The notes under the pieces were generated by a model. That model did not search any database and was not told the DNA's origin. It worked only from the letters and a program-made list of their open reading frames with translations. From the NCBI GenBank assembly GCA_003640385.1, contig RCAB01000085.1, positions 120,742-184,741 of the forward strand: a DNA stretch of 64,000 nt, in the 5' to 3' direction. Positions within the stretch are counted from its first letter, which is position 1; each line of letters opens with the position of its first letter. A program made the position numbers and the translations under genes. Shown here piece after piece: positions 61,801 to 64,000 of this stretch. Origin of the DNA: Setaria digitata. Its lineage: Eukaryota; Nematoda; Chromadorea; Rhabditida; Setariidae.

Positions 61801-64000
61801 TACAACAAAGTCACCACTAACCTGAGCTATTGCATCACCCGATGAACTACAAAATTTCTGACACTCAATATAAAATAAGTTCAAATAACGAGAACGAAGT
61901 GCATATGGCACTTTCCCACATGAATATGGATCTAACGGCATTAAGGTTACTTTGGAAGCTTTTGATACCTGTAAAAATTATAAAAAATAAATTCTTACTA
62001 GATTAAATAACAAAATTTCAGTCTAAATAATCCATTATGAAAGAAGAAAAATAATGGGAGAAAGAAAATGACGCCACTCATGAGTGCACTCACAGCCTGG
62101 TCAAAATAGAGATGGCATCACAATTTCTGTACTGCTCCGTCCGGTACACATTTGCCGAGCTCAGGAAATGAGTAGTAAGTCTAGATAGTAGTCAGAAGCA
62201 TACTTTTGGTGTATGTGCCATGCGTTTTTCGCCTTTGGTGATGGTTGCCGCTACAGCTCCAGATTTATAATCGTACTTTTCCTCAGCTGTTGTCATTTTC
62301 TTTGTTTTCATCTGTTCTTTGAGTTTTAAACTGAAAAGACTAGGCAATCCCAAATCAGCTGATAACATTTTATATTTAACGGATAATTCCAAAAATTTAC
62401 TTTTTCAGCAGTTCTTCTTTTTCTTTTTGCAGCTTTTGGTAGCGATTCATTAATTGCTGAGCAACCGTAGGTGTACGAATTTTAGTCGCTGTTACAGACA
62501 TTTGTATGGTTGGCTGAAATAATTATGTTTATTTCTATTATTTTTAATGAATTTGTCATATTGTTCTCACTATAATATGTATAGCATCGTCAATTTATCC
62601 GAGACTTATTCGGTGCTTATTGTCGATAAAACTCGTGAAAATTTAATTACGTTAATTCGTGAATTTTCGCTTTAACACTTCCACTGATTTACATGAATTT
62701 CAAACATAATTAGATATCGCGATATAAAAGTAACTTCTAAGTTAAATAAAACACCGATCCTGGTACATACCTTCACATTATTAGCACTATGTGCTACTCG
62801 TTTTTTCATTTCCACTTTCATTTCACTTCCTTTCTGTTTTTTTTCCTTCTCTGATATATTGCTTGCCTTTTCTTTCACATCATTATCAGTTCTTTGCTTC
62901 TTAGCTGCTGGTACCTAAAGCCAAAATTAATATTGGTTAGCAAAGTAAATCTTCAGAGGAAATGACAAAAACCACCGAAAATTTACCAATCGTAACAACC
63001 AGTAACCACAGATTTTGGAGTCGCCTCATCAGTGGCGACATAGCTCTTGGGACTTTTTGAAAAAAGGACTTCGAATTTGTAAAATATTCACTTCAACTTA
63101 AAACAAGTAAAAAATAAACGTACATCAGCTTCGAAAAGATCTTCAATAGAAAGCTGTTCGTCAAGTTTCTTTTTCGTTGCTGATTGTGACTTCCCCTCAT
63201 CTGACTGTTGTTTTAAACCTATCTGCACATCTGCCTCTACATTCGAAATTTTTCTCATTTTTACACCTTTTGTTTTGTCTCTATCTTTCAGTTTCCCTCG
63301 TTTTTTGTTTTTCAAGTTCATCGCATCCTCTTTAGCGTCATCATTTTCGTCAGTCTTCGATTTTTTCTTTTGTCGCGCTTCATTTTTGGCTTTTTCTACT
63401 GACTTCAGTAAAGCAATTGGTGTCGGTGTATAACCACCCGTATACGTCAATTTCGATTTTGAGTTCGAAGCCTAAATAAAATGTTCCATTTACAGAAGTT
63501 AAATGATACACTTTGAACAAACAAATGACAAAAACAACAGAACAGAAAAAACTAAAAGAAACTGACACCGCTCTGACAATAAAACACGTGTTGAAGGTAC
63601 CACATTCATTACTCTTCATCATCCGTCTTTCAATGTGTCCTCTTCCCTTTAACTGTCCCTGTTTAACCTGCTTCCATTCCTCAAACAATATCTTTCCTGA
63701 GGGAATATGGCACATTTCTCAAGAGCAGATGAAGTACGAGCAAGGACTTATATTATCTGGAAAATTTTCTGGAAATTATTTTATTTTAGCTGTGTAACAA
63801 ATCAGATTTCATGTTAACCAAATAATCCAAGTGGAGATTATACAGCAACTAACTGTCTGCTTTTTCGCTGCTGCAGAGTCTGAATTAAGGGCAGCTGGTG
63901 GCTTAACTAGTGCTCTAATATCGTGCACGATTTTTTCCTTTTGCTGGCGTTCGATTTCGATCTTCCTTTGTAATTCTTCGATTCTTGTATCGATATCAGC
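58829..64000 (-). CDS. REXO1: REXO1-like DEDDh 3'-5' RNA exonuclease (partial; 5' end beyond the window)
   Basis: Fourteen exons: 64000-63854, 63471-63124, 62914-62771, 62513-62401, 62330-62204, 61968-61822, 61630-61516, 61294-61186, 60981-60827, 60668-60555, 60437-60313, 60084-59848, 59518-59314 and 58902-58829. Phases agree throughout, giving 719 residues to the stop. The N-terminal part is Lys/Glu-rich with the family's YTPTPI motif. The middle has the conserved RSRYLNLFYIECQKFCSS block and a Cys-rich, probably zinc-binding region (CCRCGTEF, then QCVYHWG, then CC and GCC). The nuclease domain has FDCEM (motif I), IGHSLESDL (motif II), VVDTSVVFPHRL, and GHDSKEDA (His-x4-Asp, motif III), so all catalytic residues are kept. 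REXO1 enzymes trim RNA 3' ends in the nucleus; the human protein also binds elongin A. The short last exon was identified by its GHDSKEDA motif after a 411-bp intron. Confidence 0.93.

Overview
This is eukaryotic nuclear DNA: AT-rich, with short coding exons separated by GT...AG introns (acceptors mostly TTTCAG, TTTTAG or TTTAAG). The compact gene-to-gene spacing, the splice-site style, one 13-nt intercistronic gap and the gene set suggest a nematode, perhaps a spirurid or filarial worm. That assignment is inference. Every convincing gene reads on the minus strand, so gene order runs from the right edge to the left.

Right edge to 58.8 kb: the last 14 exons of a REXO1-type DEDDh RNA exonuclease, whose 5' end lies beyond 64,000. 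57.96-54.58 kb: a complete 8-exon acylglycerol-kinase (AGK) homologue, a mitochondrial lipid kinase and TIM22 subunit, in which the glycine-rich loop has lost a key glycine. 54.56-51.95 kb: starting only 13 nt after the AGK stop, a small unrecognised protein with a C-terminal membrane anchor, probably co-transcribed with AGK. 50.17-46.89 kb: a complete 9-exon SLC25A33/36-type mitochondrial pyrimidine-nucleotide carrier. 46.9-42.2 kb: intergenic, with a 302-nt pure poly(A) tract.

42.2 kb to the left edge: one very large gene of about 40 exons, over 42 kb and not finished at base 1. All exon phases join into a single open frame of about 2,250 codons. It encodes a Ser/Thr/Gln-rich protein with polyglutamine and seven scattered zinc fingers, several of the unusual C2HC form, and is probably a nuclear DNA- or RNA-binding regulator. 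I could not name an orthologue.

Two of the four right-hand genes act in mitochondria (nucleotide import; inner-membrane protein insertion and lipid phosphorylation). The REXO1-like nuclease acts on RNA 3' ends. I saw no rRNA, convincing tRNA, CRISPR array or intact transposon. Four single-N positions, two of the three sites flanked by duplicated sequence, mark scaffold joins rather than biology.
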